This document shows, one piece after another, positions 25,178 to 34,497 of a stretch of 36,908 nt of DNA. The number at the start of each line of letters is the position of its first letter. Within the stretch, counting starts at the first letter, position 1. Origin of the DNA: Chthonomonadaceae bacterium (GTDB lineage: Bacteria; Armatimonadota; Chthonomonadetes; Chthonomonadales; Chthonomonadaceae). The position numbers were made by a program, and so were the translations under genes. The stretch lies in the NCBI GenBank assembly GCA_025352825.1, contig JANXSG010000255.1:1-36908 (forward strand). Reading direction: 5' to 3'. A model generated the notes under the pieces. The model did not search any database. It was given only the letters and a program-made list of their open reading frames with translations, and was not told where the DNA came from.

Positions 25178-26056
25178 TTAATGTGTGGGTGGGGAAGGTT
25201 TCAATTCTTGATCGAGTGCTGTAAGTTCCTGTTTGGCTAGTTGATATTGTGGATCGTAGAAGAGAGAGATCTCGAGTGAATGACGAGCATTTGGTAGTCG
25301 GCCTGCCTTGCGGTATGCTGCGCCGAGGTGATAGTACATGGTTTTAAGTTCCGACCTATTTTCCGGGCTTCTTTCTGCTTCTTCCGGCAGCCGGCCTATT
25401 GCCTGGTTGAGAATATCTATTGCCTGATCGTATCTACCTGTTTTGTAGAACACCCAGCCGTAACTATCTTCCACTCCTGCCAATTCCATCTGCCTCATTT
25501 CTGAATCTGGTTCGTTTTTCGTAGCTGCCAATGCCTGGCTGATTAATTTTTCCGCACGCGGCATATCCACGTTGTTATCCGCAAGAATATAACCCAGAGT
25601 GTTCTGAGTGACAGCAAGATTTGGAGCTAGCTGCACTGCACGTTCTGCTGCCTCTATAGCCTTGCTTTGAGGGGAGTCGGTAATAGTTTCGGAGAGGGCA
25701 ATGGCCAGACTGATATATAGCATTGCACGATGCTCTGCGGGAGCGTATTTGCATATTTGAGCTCCCCGTTCCGCATACTCCTGAGTGAGATCCCAACGCT
25801 GTGCCTGCTGGCTCCAACCACAAATTTTCAAAAAAGTTTCTGGAGAGTCGGCGTTTTTAGCCAATAGATCATCATACACTTGGTGTACTTTAAAAAGATC
25901 ATTTACTTTTAACGCTTTTACAACTTCTTCTGGAGGTTGAGCGGCCGGTGGACGGAGCAGGCTTGGTAGTAGCTGCCAACCCAAAAAACCGCAAGCTAAT
26001 AGAAAAATGAATGAGGAGATTAGCTCTCCACGGTGGTTCCGCGTATTTGGCAGCAT
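25178..26056 (-). CDS. Membrane-anchored TPR protein
   Basis: About 292 residues. A single N-terminal helix (LISSFIFLLACGFLGWQLLPSLL) anchors it in the inner membrane with the rest probably outside the cytoplasm. The rest is made of tetratricopeptide helices, best seen as ESYGW-like DSYGWVFYKTGRYDQAIDIL and YHLGAAYRKAGRLPNARHSL, with earlier ones around AAERAVQLAPNLAVTQNTLG. It should act as a protein-binding scaffold; partners unknown. ATG 26056 is chosen over GTG 26068, whose codon overlaps the GGAG box. Confidence 0.8.
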   Translation of the reverse strand: MLPNTRNHRGELISSFIFLLACGFLGWQLLPSLLRPPAAQPPEEVVKALKVNDLFKVHQVYDDLLAKNADSPETFLKICGWSQQAQRWDLTQEYAERGAQICKYAPAEHRAMLYISLAIALSETITDSPQSKAIEAAERAVQLAPNLAVTQNTLGYILADNNVDMPRAEKLISQALAATKNEPDSEMRQMELAGVEDSYGWVFYKTGRYDQAIDILNQAIGRLPEEAERSPENRSELKTMYYHLGAAYRKAGRLPNARHSLEISLFYDPQYQLAKQELTALDQELKPSPPTH

Positions 26057-26231
26057 ACGTTCGGTCACTCCAAACTAAGTTGTTATGTTGGTAATATATA
26101 GTCAAATTAACTATCTATCATTCTAACTATACGGCATCCGCACTTCTAATGTTCTCCCAAAATAAGTACAAAATGAAATCGAGGACGATTTCTGATGATT
26201 TTTATTTTGGTACGTGGTATTCTCATCACAG

Positions 26232-26276
26232 ATATGAGAGTCTCGGTGACTTTTCTTCAATATGATTGTCTCATAT
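26232..26276. repeat. Inverted repeat in the divergent spacer 26057-26390
   Basis: ATATGAGA (26232-26239) is inverted at TCTCATAT (26269-26276); a further TCTCAT lies at 26221-26226. Three related half-sites in a divergent promoter region could be an operator for the TPR gene or the cytochrome-type gene at 26391. Nothing else in the 334-base spacer can be supported. Confidence 0.3.
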
Positions 26277-26390
26277 TCAGGTGGAATAAGTATCCGGATA
26301 CGATATTTTCTCCAGAGAAAATCTGCGTTAATCACCCGGTTTAAGCAAAATATGCATTTTAATTATATTGATCAGGAATAACACGAATTC

Positions 26391-29300
26391 ATGTCTCCTA
26401 AGTTCAGAAGTAATTTTAGTCTTTCGGCTTTCGCCGCTTCATCGACTGCTCTATTAAGTGTGCTGGTTTGGACATGTTCTTCTGGGGCGGTGACATTTGC
26501 AGGAGAACGACCAGCCTTGGAGCGTAGGTTTCGCAGTGAAGTGAAACCATTTTTACAATCCTACTGTTTCTCCTGCCATGGCAAAGATAAGCCTCAGGGG
26601 CAGCTCGACCTCACCTCATTTACAAGCATGGCATCCGTAGCGAAAGACTATCCGCACTGGTCCCTCGCGATGGAAAAACTATCTGCAAAGCAGATGCCGC
26701 CACCTGCTGTCCCCAAACAGCCTTCAGCTAAGCAGCGTGAGGCAGTCATAAGCTGGATTAGGGCCGTCCGACTTTACGAGGCACAGCGGAACGCTGGAGC
26801 CCCAGGGCCTGTGCTGGCGCGCCGCTTGAGCAATGCAGAGTACGACTACACAATCCGAGACCTCACAGGCGTCGATCTTCGCCCAACTAAAGAGTTCCCT
26901 GTCGACCCGGCAAACCAGGAGGGTTTCGATAACTCAGGAGAGTCGCTCACCATCTCCTCTGGCTTGATGAAGAAATATGCACAGGCGGCAAAAGGAATAT
27001 CTGATCATCTGGTTCTGACATCTACTGGGCTTGAGTTTGCGACTCATCCCGTTCTGGTGGAGACGGATCGTGACAAATTTTGCATCCTGCGCATCGTCGA
27101 TTTCTACCGAAAACAGCCGACTGACTTCGCCGACTACTTCCAGGCTGCCTGGCGTTATCAGCATCGAGCGGCTTTAGGCATTCCCAATGCGACACTACAA
27201 ATGGTTGCAGCACAGTCGAAAGTCAGCCCGCGATACCTGGAGTTGATCTGGAAAACCCTTACTACTCCTGGAGAAAAAATTGGTCCTCTAGCGAGACTTC
27301 AAGGATCCTGGAAAGAGCTTCCTTCACCGGATACAACACATCCGAATGCAGCATGTCAAGGCTGTGTGGCAATGCGAGATTGGGTAGTAGGACTTCGTAA
27401 AAAAGTAGCTTGGAAATTCTCAAACCTCCATGTCCCCCGCGAGTTCTCCGAAGGCGGCCAGTGTTTCGTTCTCTGGAAGGATAGGCAGTATGCCTCTCAC
27501 CGGCGCATGCTTAATCCAGTAAATTTTCAAATTGGTGGTGTCCCTCCTTCTCATATGGTTCCTGCTCAAGGGAAAGGGAGCAAAAGACAGTCGGAACATA
27601 GTGTATTTGATCCCGCAGACCCCGACCTCTTTATTCTAAAGGAAGAAGCCGCACGTGCGCAGTACAAGGCGGCATTTGAGCGTTTCTGCAGTGTCTTTCC
27701 AGATGCATTCTACATTGCAGAGCGCGGCAGGATGTTCGTAGACGATCCGGGTGACCAAGGCCGTCTCCTGACTGCTGGTCTTCACAACTCGATGGGCTAC
27801 TTCCGAGATGATACTCCTCTTATGGAACTGATGCTGGACGAAAGCGGCCGCAAGGAACTGGAACATCTGTGGGCAGATTTTGACATGGTCGCCTTCATAC
27901 CTGAGCGAATGCACCTGGAGTTCTTCGTGTACGAGCGTGCCGAGGCAAGAACCATTAACGATCCCGAGTTCAACTTTGCTCGCCCGGAGGATAAGGACGC
28001 CGTTTCGGATGTAAAAATCAAGAAACTGGCCGACCTCTACTTAGCCAAAGCGAAGCGGAACGGCGGCGATTCGATCACCCTTCTGGCCATCGAAGATCAC
28101 TTCAAGCGAGTATCCATCAATATTCGGAATGCCGAGAAAGAACGCCTTGCAGCGGAGCCGGTGCATTTAAAGGCTCTCATCGACTTCGCTCGTCGGGCAT
28201 ATCGCAGGCCGATGACGGAGGCAGAGAAATCTAACCTGTTAGCATTTTACCATTCGCTGCGGCATAAAGAAGGCCTGAATCACGAGGACGCCATCCGCGA
28301 CTCGGTGGTCAGCATCCTCATGTCACCGAACTTCCTGTTCCGTCTCGACCTTGATACGGCTCCCAGTGCATACATGCCAGCCACCGGCTTACTAAATGCG
28401 TCAGCTGCCGTACGTACCGCCTTCACTGCACCACCAAGTAACAGCGGCGTACAACCTCTTGGTGACTATGCGCTTGCAAGCCGGCTGAGCTATTTCCTAT
28501 GGGCGAGCATGCCGGATGAAGAGCTTCTCGCTCATGCTGCCGCGGGCGATCTGCGCCGCCCTGAGGTTCTGGCAGCACAGTCTCGACGGATGCTTGCCTT
28601 GCCTCGCACCCGGGCGCTTGCTTTGGAGTTTGTAGGCAATTGGCTTGATTTCCGCCGATTCGAAGAGCACAATGCTGTGGATCGAGAACGGTTCCCCGCC
28701 TTCAATGATGACCTGCGTGAAGCGATGTTCGAGGAGCCTCTGCACTTCCTGATGGATGGGTTTCAGAACAATCGTTCCGTTCTGGAGTTGATTTATGGGA
28801 AGCACACCTTTGTAAATGCGCCTCTTGCCAGGCACTATGGCATGACTGATGTTAAGGTATCCGGAAACGACTGGGTTCGCGTGGATAACGCTGATCACTA
28901 CGGTCGAGGCGGCTTGTTCCCAATGGCAGTATTCCTGACCAAAAACTCACCTGGTTTGCGCACCAGCCCCGTGAAGAGAGGCTACTGGGTTGTACGTCGG
29001 CTTCTGGGTGAGTACATCCCACCTCCGCCCGCAGTTGTGCCAGAATTACCGAAGGACGAAAGCAAAATGGGGGAGCAAACCCTGCGACAGGCGCTCGTGC
29101 AGCACCGCTCTAATCCAGTCTGCGCTAGCTGTCATGCGAGGTTCGACTCCTACGGGCTGGTCTTCGAAGGATACGGGCCGGTTGGTGAACTGCGCAGCAA
29201 AGATCTTGGCGGGAAACCGGTTGACGACAAAGCGCCATTTCCGGGCGGCATCGAACGCTCCGGTGTGCCCGGCTTGGAAGAGTTCGTCCGCCAGCATCGC

Positions 29301-29507
29301 CAGCAGAATTTTGTTGACACTCTTAACCGCAAATTATTGTCTTATGCATTGGGACGCAGCCTGCAGCCTTCAGACGATAACCTACTGCTGCAGATGCAGC
29401 ATCGATTGGCCGCCGGGAACTATCGCTTCGGAACCTTAATCGAAACGATTGTCACCAGCCGTCAATTCCTTAATCACCGCACGATGACTACACTAGCGAG
29501 GAATTAA
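26391..29507 (+). CDS. DUF1592-family cytochrome-like secreted protein (DUF1587-1595-1592-1588-1585)
   Basis: 1038 residues with an export signal (about 1-38). A c-type heme motif C59-F-S-C62-H63 occurs in the PSCyt-like N-terminus (SYCFSCHGKDKPQGQLDL), and a second CxxCH (C911-A-S-C914-H915) near the C-terminus. In order: DUF1587 about 141-205 (RRLSNAEYDYTIRDLTGVDL), an unusually long middle section 205-585, DUF1595 about 588-652 (RRAYRRPMTEAEKSNLLAFY), DUF1592 about 690-820 (ASRLSYFLWASMPDEELL), DUF1588 about 840-935 (SPGLRTSPVKRGYWVVRRLL) and DUF1585 about 970-1030. The family is abundant in Planctomycetes, Verrucomicrobia and Acidobacteria and is thought to bind heme in the periplasm; its reaction is unknown. 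It is followed 5 bases on by the DUF1552 partner. Confidence 0.93.
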   Translation: MSPKFRSNFSLSAFAASSTALLSVLVWTCSSGAVTFAGERPALERRFRSEVKPFLQSYCFSCHGKDKPQGQLDLTSFTSMASVAKDYPHWSLAMEKLSAKQMPPPAVPKQPSAKQREAVISWIRAVRLYEAQRNAGAPGPVLARRLSNAEYDYTIRDLTGVDLRPTKEFPVDPANQEGFDNSGESLTISSGLMKKYAQAAKGISDHLVLTSTGLEFATHPVLVETDRDKFCILRIVDFYRKQPTDFADYFQAAWRYQHRAALGIPNATLQMVAAQSKVSPRYLELIWKTLTTPGEKIGPLARLQGSWKELPSPDTTHPNAACQGCVAMRDWVVGLRKKVAWKFSNLHVPREFSEGGQCFVLWKDRQYASHRRMLNPVNFQIGGVPPSHMVPAQGKGSKRQSEHSVFDPADPDLFILKEEAARAQYKAAFERFCSVFPDAFYIAERGRMFVDDPGDQGRLLTAGLHNSMGYFRDDTPLMELMLDESGRKELEHLWADFDMVAFIPERMHLEFFVYERAEARTINDPEFNFARPEDKDAVSDVKIKKLADLYLAKAKRNGGDSITLLAIEDHFKRVSINIRNAEKERLAAEPVHLKALIDFARRAYRRPMTEAEKSNLLAFYHSLRHKEGLNHEDAIRDSVVSILMSPNFLFRLDLDTAPSAYMPATGLLNASAAVRTAFTAPPSNSGVQPLGDYALASRLSYFLWASMPDEELLAHAAAGDLRRPEVLAAQSRRMLALPRTRALALEFVGNWLDFRRFEEHNAVDRERFPAFNDDLREAMFEEPLHFLMDGFQNNRSVLELIYGKHTFVNAPLARHYGMTDVKVSGNDWVRVDNADHYGRGGLFPMAVFLTKNSPGLRTSPVKRGYWVVRRLLGEYIPPPPAVVPELPKDESKMGEQTLRQALVQHRSNPVCASCHARFDSYGLVFEGYGPVGELRSKDLGGKPVDDKAPFPGGIERSGVPGLEEFVRQHRQQNFVDTLNRKLLSYALGRSLQPSDDNLLLQMQHRLAAGNYRFGTLIETIVTSRQFLNHRTMTTLARN

Positions 29508-29512
29508 ATACT

Positions 29513-30856
29513 ATGTCGAACAAAAATCAATTAACTGTCGGGCCTCTCTCTCGACGCCTATTCCTCCGTGGTACAGGTGTAGTCATGGCATTGCCGTGGC
29601 TCGAATCCCTTCCTGTGTGTGGGGCCGCTGCAACTGCGGTGAAGTCGACCGATACACCACCAAAACGTTTTATAGTTCAGTTCATGGGTACGGGCATCAA
29701 TCCGGATCAGTGGTCTGCCTCTGGCGAAGGCGCCTCCATGCAGCTCAGCAAGAGCCTGGAGCCGCTGGAGCCGTTCAAAACCAAGCTCAACGTGATCAAC
29801 GGCCTGTTCAATAAACCGTCTACCGGCGTCGGCATCCACCCGGGCATGACCGGCAACATTCTCTCCGGGATGCCGCTTACCAAGGGAGCTGTGCTGCATG
29901 GCGGTATCAGCGTAGATCAAGTATTGGCCGCGCATCTCGGCCAGGATACCGTACAGCCGAGCCTGGTGCTGGCGTGTGAACAGCCTCTGACAGGCTACCA
30001 CGAGTCGAACTTCTCGATGGCCTACAGCTCGCACATCTCATGGCAAACCGCAGACTCTCCCGTCTCAACGGAGGTCTATCCTTCGCTTGCTTTCGACAGC
30101 CTGTTCGAGAACAGCGGAAGCCGGCGAATGGAGAGCATATTAGACCGCGTCAGTGAAGAAGCTTCTGGCCTTCGACGACGAATCAATCAGGACGACCGCG
30201 CTAAATTGGACGAATACCTGACGAGCGTGCGGGAGGTGGAGAAACGCGCCCAAAAGATGCGCGGTGACCTGGGGAAAGCCGCCGGCAAAGCGAAGGATCA
30301 GGGGAAGCCGCTGGAGATGATGAAGCGACCCGAAAACGGTCTGCCGGAAGATATTCGAGATCACATGCGCCTGATGTGCGACGTAGTGGCTCTGGCCATT
30401 CAGACGGATAAAACCCGTATCGCCAGCATGCTGATGTGCCGCGATCTCTCTGGTCTATTCTACCCGTTTCTGCATGTTCGGGATGCACACCATCTCGCTT
30501 CCCACCGCGACACCTCTGAAGACTATGGGCATATCACCCGGTTCTATATCAGCCAACTGGCTTACCTCGCCGGCAAACTGCAGGCCATGCCGGAAGGCCA
30601 GAGCAACGTGCTGGATAACACCTGTATCCTATGGCTTTCAAACATGTTCTCCGGCTCCAATCACGACAATACCAAACTTCCAATACTCACAGTGGGAAAT
30701 CTGGGTGGTGAACTGAAGTCCGGCAGGGTTTTAGAATATAGGGATAAGGGCAATGAGAATCGTAAACTCTGCAGTTTGTACTTATCTTTGATGGATAGAA
30801 TGGGTGTGAAGCTAGATCGTTTCGGAGATGCTGACACCCGCCTCGAAGGCATATAG
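29513..30856 (+). CDS. DUF1552-family Tat-exported protein
   Basis: 447 residues with the twin-arginine signal SRRLFLRG (13-20) followed by a hydrophobic stretch (GTGVVMALPWL), so it is exported folded. The rest matches DUF1552: FIVQFMGTGINPDQW, NVINGLFNKPSTGVGIHPG, HESNFSMAYSSHISW, and IASMLMCRDLSGLFYPFL with nearby conserved histidines. Members are nearly always encoded beside a DUF1592 protein, as here, and probably form a complex or a redox pair; the reaction is unknown. The gene begins 5 bases after the DUF1592 stop, so the two form an operon. The pair looks GC-richer than its neighbours. Confidence 0.93.
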   Translation: MSNKNQLTVGPLSRRLFLRGTGVVMALPWLESLPVCGAAATAVKSTDTPPKRFIVQFMGTGINPDQWSASGEGASMQLSKSLEPLEPFKTKLNVINGLFNKPSTGVGIHPGMTGNILSGMPLTKGAVLHGGISVDQVLAAHLGQDTVQPSLVLACEQPLTGYHESNFSMAYSSHISWQTADSPVSTEVYPSLAFDSLFENSGSRRMESILDRVSEEASGLRRRINQDDRAKLDEYLTSVREVEKRAQKMRGDLGKAAGKAKDQGKPLEMMKRPENGLPEDIRDHMRLMCDVVALAIQTDKTRIASMLMCRDLSGLFYPFLHVRDAHHLASHRDTSEDYGHITRFYISQLAYLAGKLQAMPEGQSNVLDNTCILWLSNMFSGSNHDNTKLPILTVGNLGGELKSGRVLEYRDKGNENRKLCSLYLSLMDRMGVKLDRFGDADTRLEGI

Positions 30857-30943
30857 ATATGACTGAGTATAGCGGCAATCAAACCTCGCTGTATGAAGTC
30901 GCCATGCCAGATGTTTTGGATTTCGCGATGTAAGGACATATCT

Positions 30944-31543
30944 ATGTCGAATTCTGCTTCATTAGATTTTCAGCAGATTCTACTGCATCCAACACTTGCC
31001 TATGAAGAAGGCTTGAGCTTCTTTAAAGGAGTTGGTCTTATGAATGATACTCTGAGACAGCTTGCCAATGATTTGGATGACCTGGAAATCAGTTACAATT
31101 TGATTGGTGCGATCGCGCTCAATCAGTTTGGTTATCATCGATTCACAGTGGATATTGATATACTTATGACCACAGAAGGTCTCCTGAAATTCCATGATAA
31201 GTTAGTAGGTCGAGGATATAGACCGGAATTTGATGGGAACACCAGGAAGTTTCGGGCTACCAAGGAAAACGTTCCCATTGAGGTGTTTACTGCTGGTGAG
31301 TATCCTGGAGATGGAAAGCCAAAATCAGTAATGTTCCCGGATCCTGCTGAGTATTGGTTAGAAATAGATGGAATAAAGACAATAACGATTGAAAAACTGG
31401 TAGAACTTAAGATTGCTTCGGGGTTGACTGGAGCCGGCAGGCGGAAAGATCTGGCCGATGTACAAGAACTTATTTGGGTTCGAGAATTAGACGCAGCTTT
31501 TGCAAATCAGATTGGCGAGTACGTTCGTTCAATATATTTGTAA
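30944..31543 (+). CDS. Nucleotidyltransferase-like protein (AbiEii / DUF6036 type)
   Basis: About 199 residues. LIGAIALNQFGYHRFTVDIDILM (53-75 region) has the pattern of the minimal nucleotidyltransferase fold: a G-x-A helix, an R-x-T loop and the D70-x-D72 metal pair. KLVELKIASG (151-160) and RRKDLADVQELI (166-177) are the C-terminal helical motif typical of AbiEii-like and related proteins. Such proteins can be toxin-like nucleotidyltransferases or plain hypothetical proteins. ATG 30944 has AAGGA 7 bases upstream; ATG 31040 (GGAG 8 bases upstream) is a good alternative and starts nearer the domain. No AbiEi-like antitoxin flanks it. Confidence 0.7.
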   Translation: MSNSASLDFQQILLHPTLAYEEGLSFFKGVGLMNDTLRQLANDLDDLEISYNLIGAIALNQFGYHRFTVDIDILMTTEGLLKFHDKLVGRGYRPEFDGNTRKFRATKENVPIEVFTAGEYPGDGKPKSVMFPDPAEYWLEIDGIKTITIEKLVELKIASGLTGAGRRKDLADVQELIWVRELDAAFANQIGEYVRSIYL

Positions 31544-31639
31544 CTCCACAATGAGATTGTCGATGCCAAAAATCAGCTCTCTGCTCCAGATAAAGATACA
31601 CTATAAATTTTCTTAATGCTGCCATGATTTTCTAAGTCT

Positions 31640-31873
31640 TCAAAGCTTCTTCCACTCAACATATTTCATCCCCAAACTTTTAAAACGAATGCTATGCAAA
31701 ATATATTTGCAATCCTTTTGCGTAAGGTTCGTATAGAAATCTTTCCATTTCGGCAGTTCAACTTTTGACTGATCCGCCAACCACATAAATTTCTCAAGAA
31801 GCTTAATATTGCTTGTATGGAAAGTCGCTAAATCGAGCGAGTTATCTCTTCTGGCGCAAATATCAGGTTTATC
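31640..31873 (-). pseudogene. C-terminal gene remnant of unknown family
   Basis: 77 codons without a stop on the minus strand, beginning directly after a TAG and lacking a start codon, translate to a protein-like sequence ending KYILHSIRFKSLGMKYVEWK. It reads DICARRDNSLDLATF...KLLEKFMWLAD...LPKWKDFY, with helix-type composition and normal codon use. It appears to be the tail of a gene whose front is lost. I do not recognise the family. The remaining spacer 31544-32040 holds only the hairpin at 31962. Confidence 0.4.
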
Positions 31874-31961
31874 CTAAAATTGTAATGTAACATGAACATT
31901 TCCAATCTGCTTTCGTCCGTAAATTCATCACACAATTGCATGGTGTTTACATAACAATTTA

Positions 31962-31989
31962 GTCGGGATTTATGCGAATAAATCCCGAC
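31962..31989. promoter_or_regulatory. Perfect 12-bp hairpin with GCGA loop upstream of a secreted-protein gene
   Basis: GTCGGGATTTAT (31962-31973) and ATAAATCCCGAC (31978-31989) pair perfectly around the four-base loop GCGA, a GNRA-type tetraloop in RNA. It lies 51 bases before the ATG at 32041, so it would fold in that gene's 5' leader. It could stabilise the mRNA, act as an operator, or terminate transcription from upstream, although it is followed only by AATTTTAAG. Confidence 0.6.
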
Positions 31990-32040
31990 AATTTTAAGTA
32001 CAGTAATGACGTGTTTATCCTTCAAGATTGGGAGAAAACC

Positions 32041-33285
32041 ATGGATATCGTTGACAAGTCCCCAAATTATAGAATAATATCAAGAAGCTTTGCCATGCTA
32101 AGTATATCGACTATTCTCTTAGCTCTGACGACGGCAGCCTTTGCACAGTCGGCATCTCATAATGGAAAATCAGCTTCGGAGACACATATTTTAAAAGAGA
32201 CTGCACTCCGAGGTGAACAGCCAGCATTTTTAAGTTCTCCGCCAGAGCGAATATCTATTTATACTTCCGATAGCCAACTTCGCGCGGTCAGTGCACAGTA
32301 TCTCGCACTAACTCATCTCAGCGAGGGTAATAATAAAAGAATCTATCCGAAAATCGATAAAGTGAGAAAATCAATGGCTTCAAATCGGCCTCTCCAAGCT
32401 CTTCTGCAATCCCCGCAAGTCGGCGACCGTCTTCGAAAAGCGCTGCAGAACACCATCCTATTTATCGGTGTCCCAGGATATGGAGAAGACGGATATAACG
32501 ATTTCAATGCGCTTAGCTTGCCAGGTAACAGAAAAAACGGAAATATCAATGGTAAATTTTTAAATATTTTCAATCGGCCAGAAATAACCGCAAATAGATC
32601 ACGACAGAATTCTGTGCAGTTAACTCCCTCTCCGGACGAGTCAAAAACTGCCACGAAGCCAAATCTTAATCTCGGCTTTCTTTCAGATATCCAGCCCCAG
32701 AAATCTCCGGATCCTGCTGCAGTGCCCCGCCGAGGAGGAATGGGCGGCAGGGCAGCTCCTCTGCGCGATTTTTCAGCACTCATATCCATGTCCAGTAATA
32801 ATCAACAGGCCACACTTTATGTCTTTGGAAGCATTCCAGCAACAAGTGATATGAACATGCCCTTCAACTTTACGGTCGAAGCCAAATGCTATGCACCTGC
32901 CCAAGGAGCGGTTACGGTGGACTACAACACCCCACCAGAGATAAACACACTTCTAGATAAACAGTATTTAGGACGAGGAACAAATTTATCACCAGAATCA
33001 GCGGGCTACTTCTGTTACATCTATCCTCTAACAATCCCTGATACAGGAGGGCAGTTCGATATTTTGATCAGCTACTGGATGAACGAATCGTTAGCACTGA
33101 CTCATGGTATTGCTGTTGCGAAACGAAGTTCAACGTCGCATATTGATATTTCATCTGCTTCTGACTTGATAACTATCCCAATGACACGAATACAGTATTT
33201 TCAAAAAGACTATCGTTATAGTCTCCTACAATCAACAGTTATTGGGGATCGAATCAATTTATTTAATTTTCGCAGGAATAAATAA
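32041..33285 (+). CDS. Secreted protein of unknown function
   Basis: 414 residues from ATG 32041, which has GGAG 6 bases upstream; the frame is open from 31972 but that start lies in the hairpin. The N-terminus ends in the signal stretch FAMLSISTILLALTTAAFAQ. Residues about 50-120 are a helical region rich in leucine, 150-250 a low-complexity linker rich in N, P, S and a RRGGMGGRA patch, and 250-414 a beta-rich domain with YNTPPEINTLLDKQYLGRG and two cysteines. No family is recognised. It is convergent with csaB. Confidence 0.7.
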   Translation: MDIVDKSPNYRIISRSFAMLSISTILLALTTAAFAQSASHNGKSASETHILKETALRGEQPAFLSSPPERISIYTSDSQLRAVSAQYLALTHLSEGNNKRIYPKIDKVRKSMASNRPLQALLQSPQVGDRLRKALQNTILFIGVPGYGEDGYNDFNALSLPGNRKNGNINGKFLNIFNRPEITANRSRQNSVQLTPSPDESKTATKPNLNLGFLSDIQPQKSPDPAAVPRRGGMGGRAAPLRDFSALISMSSNNQQATLYVFGSIPATSDMNMPFNFTVEAKCYAPAQGAVTVDYNTPPEINTLLDKQYLGRGTNLSPESAGYFCYIYPLTIPDTGGQFDILISYWMNESLALTHGIAVAKRSSTSHIDISSASDLITIPMTRIQYFQKDYRYSLLQSTVIGDRINLFNFRRNK

Positions 33286-33390
33286 CCACTCAGGTTGTTA
33301 ATCACGGAACATTACAGAAAATATTTTTTGAACCGCTAATTGTGCTAATGGATGCCTTTCATTTGCGCAGTTCGCGATATTCGCGGTTAC

Positions 33391-34497
33391 TCATTCAACA
33401 ATACCAACTGCAATCTCTGCGTTTCGGAGCGCTTTGTTCTCCAGGGAATAGATAAGTTCTGTAAAAGTAGGTTTGCGTTCCGGCCAGGAATTTGTAAGTT
33501 GTTGGATTCTTGAGGCAATACCAGCAGGATTGAAATCTCGCCAGTGCGTTTTGTAGTCCGACATATGGAGTTGATTCATCAGATTGTCCACTTTGGGATC
33601 GTAAGAAAGTGCAAAGGACGGGGTCTTCATACCTGCAGCGAATATTAACGTATGCAGTCTCATCGCTATGACGGACTCCATGGCTCCAATAACACCTAAG
33701 AGTTCCTCGGGCGTATGATGATTCCGCAAAATCAAAGTTCCATGCCTCATGGCTGCAATCTGATCAGCAATAACAAGATCTTGAGGAATCTGCATGGGTA
33801 TCAAAATCGTTTGTGCGCTGCTCTGGTTTTCTAATTCATCAAGCAGTTGGGAATAGTGCGCCGCTGACGCTGTTTTTCCCGCCTCACTCCAGGATCGAAG
33901 TGACACCCCTATCAAAGGTTTATAGGTGGGAATCTGCTCCTCGTGGAATAGTGTCTGAACTCTTTCTGAAGAGACAGGCTTTAGACAGAATGCCGGGTCG
34001 GCCGTCACTTCCAGATTAGGATTGACCACCCCAATATCGTGTAGTATTCGTGCTGAGGCTTCGTCGCGAACTGTAAGATAAGCAGCACGATTCGCGACAT
34101 TACGAACAAGAGCACGGGATATTTTCCGCCTGAGCGGGCCGATGCCTTGCGCGTAAAACATCACGGGAACATTCAAACTCAATGCTGTTCGAATCACCCA
34201 GATATAGTACAAAAGCGACCGCAGACTGCTAGTATCCTGAAGTAGACTGCCACCACCAGATATCAATAAATTTGTATTTTTGAGTGCTTTCCGAACCTGC
34301 ATTCTGTCCATTCGATATATGGCAGGCAGGTTATGCTGAGCAGTCGTCGATGTAGGATTCTGAGAGAGAACTGTTAGTTCTATTTTTTCGCCTTCAATCG
34401 TTTTAAATGAGGATTTGATTCCTGCCAGCACTGCCTCATCGCCGGCGTTACCACAGCCATAGTATCCGGAGACCAAAATTTGAGCGGGTGATTTCAA
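33391..34497 (-). CDS. csaB: Polysaccharide pyruvyl transferase CsaB
   Basis: 368 residues of the PS_pyruv_trans family: SGYYGCGNAGDEAVLAGI (10-27), SGGGSLLQDTSSLRSLLYY and FYAQGIGPL near the middle, and MRLHTLIFAAG...LSYDPKV toward the end, the signature of CsaB. CsaB adds pyruvate ketals to secondary cell-wall polysaccharide so that SLH-domain proteins can bind. The start is TTG at 34497, overlapping the upstream stop as TTGA, so translation is coupled to the DUF5693 gene; AAGG lies 10 bases upstream. Confidence 0.93.
   Translation of the reverse strand: MKSPAQILVSGYYGCGNAGDEAVLAGIKSSFKTIEGEKIELTVLSQNPTSTTAQHNLPAIYRMDRMQVRKALKNTNLLISGGGSLLQDTSSLRSLLYYIWVIRTALSLNVPVMFYAQGIGPLRRKISRALVRNVANRAAYLTVRDEASARILHDIGVVNPNLEVTADPAFCLKPVSSERVQTLFHEEQIPTYKPLIGVSLRSWSEAGKTASAAHYSQLLDELENQSSAQTILIPMQIPQDLVIADQIAAMRHGTLILRNHHTPEELLGVIGAMESVIAMRLHTLIFAAGMKTPSFALSYDPKVDNLMNQLHMSDYKTHWRDFNPAGIASRIQQLTNSWPERKPTFTELIYSLENKALRNAEIAVGIVE

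Noticed and set aside
28990-29439. Plus-strand frame of 149 codons inside the DUF1592 gene
   Set aside because: An alternate frame inside a gene whose own frame carries the CxxCH and DUF motifs.
31828-32025. Minus-strand frame of 65 codons
   Set aside because: It overlaps the hairpin and the remnant in another frame, and has no ribosome site or familiar motif.
10922-33285. A defence or toxin island made of RhuM and the nucleotidyltransferase-like gene
   Set aside because: The two are about 19 kb apart with metabolic genes between, and neither has a partner.
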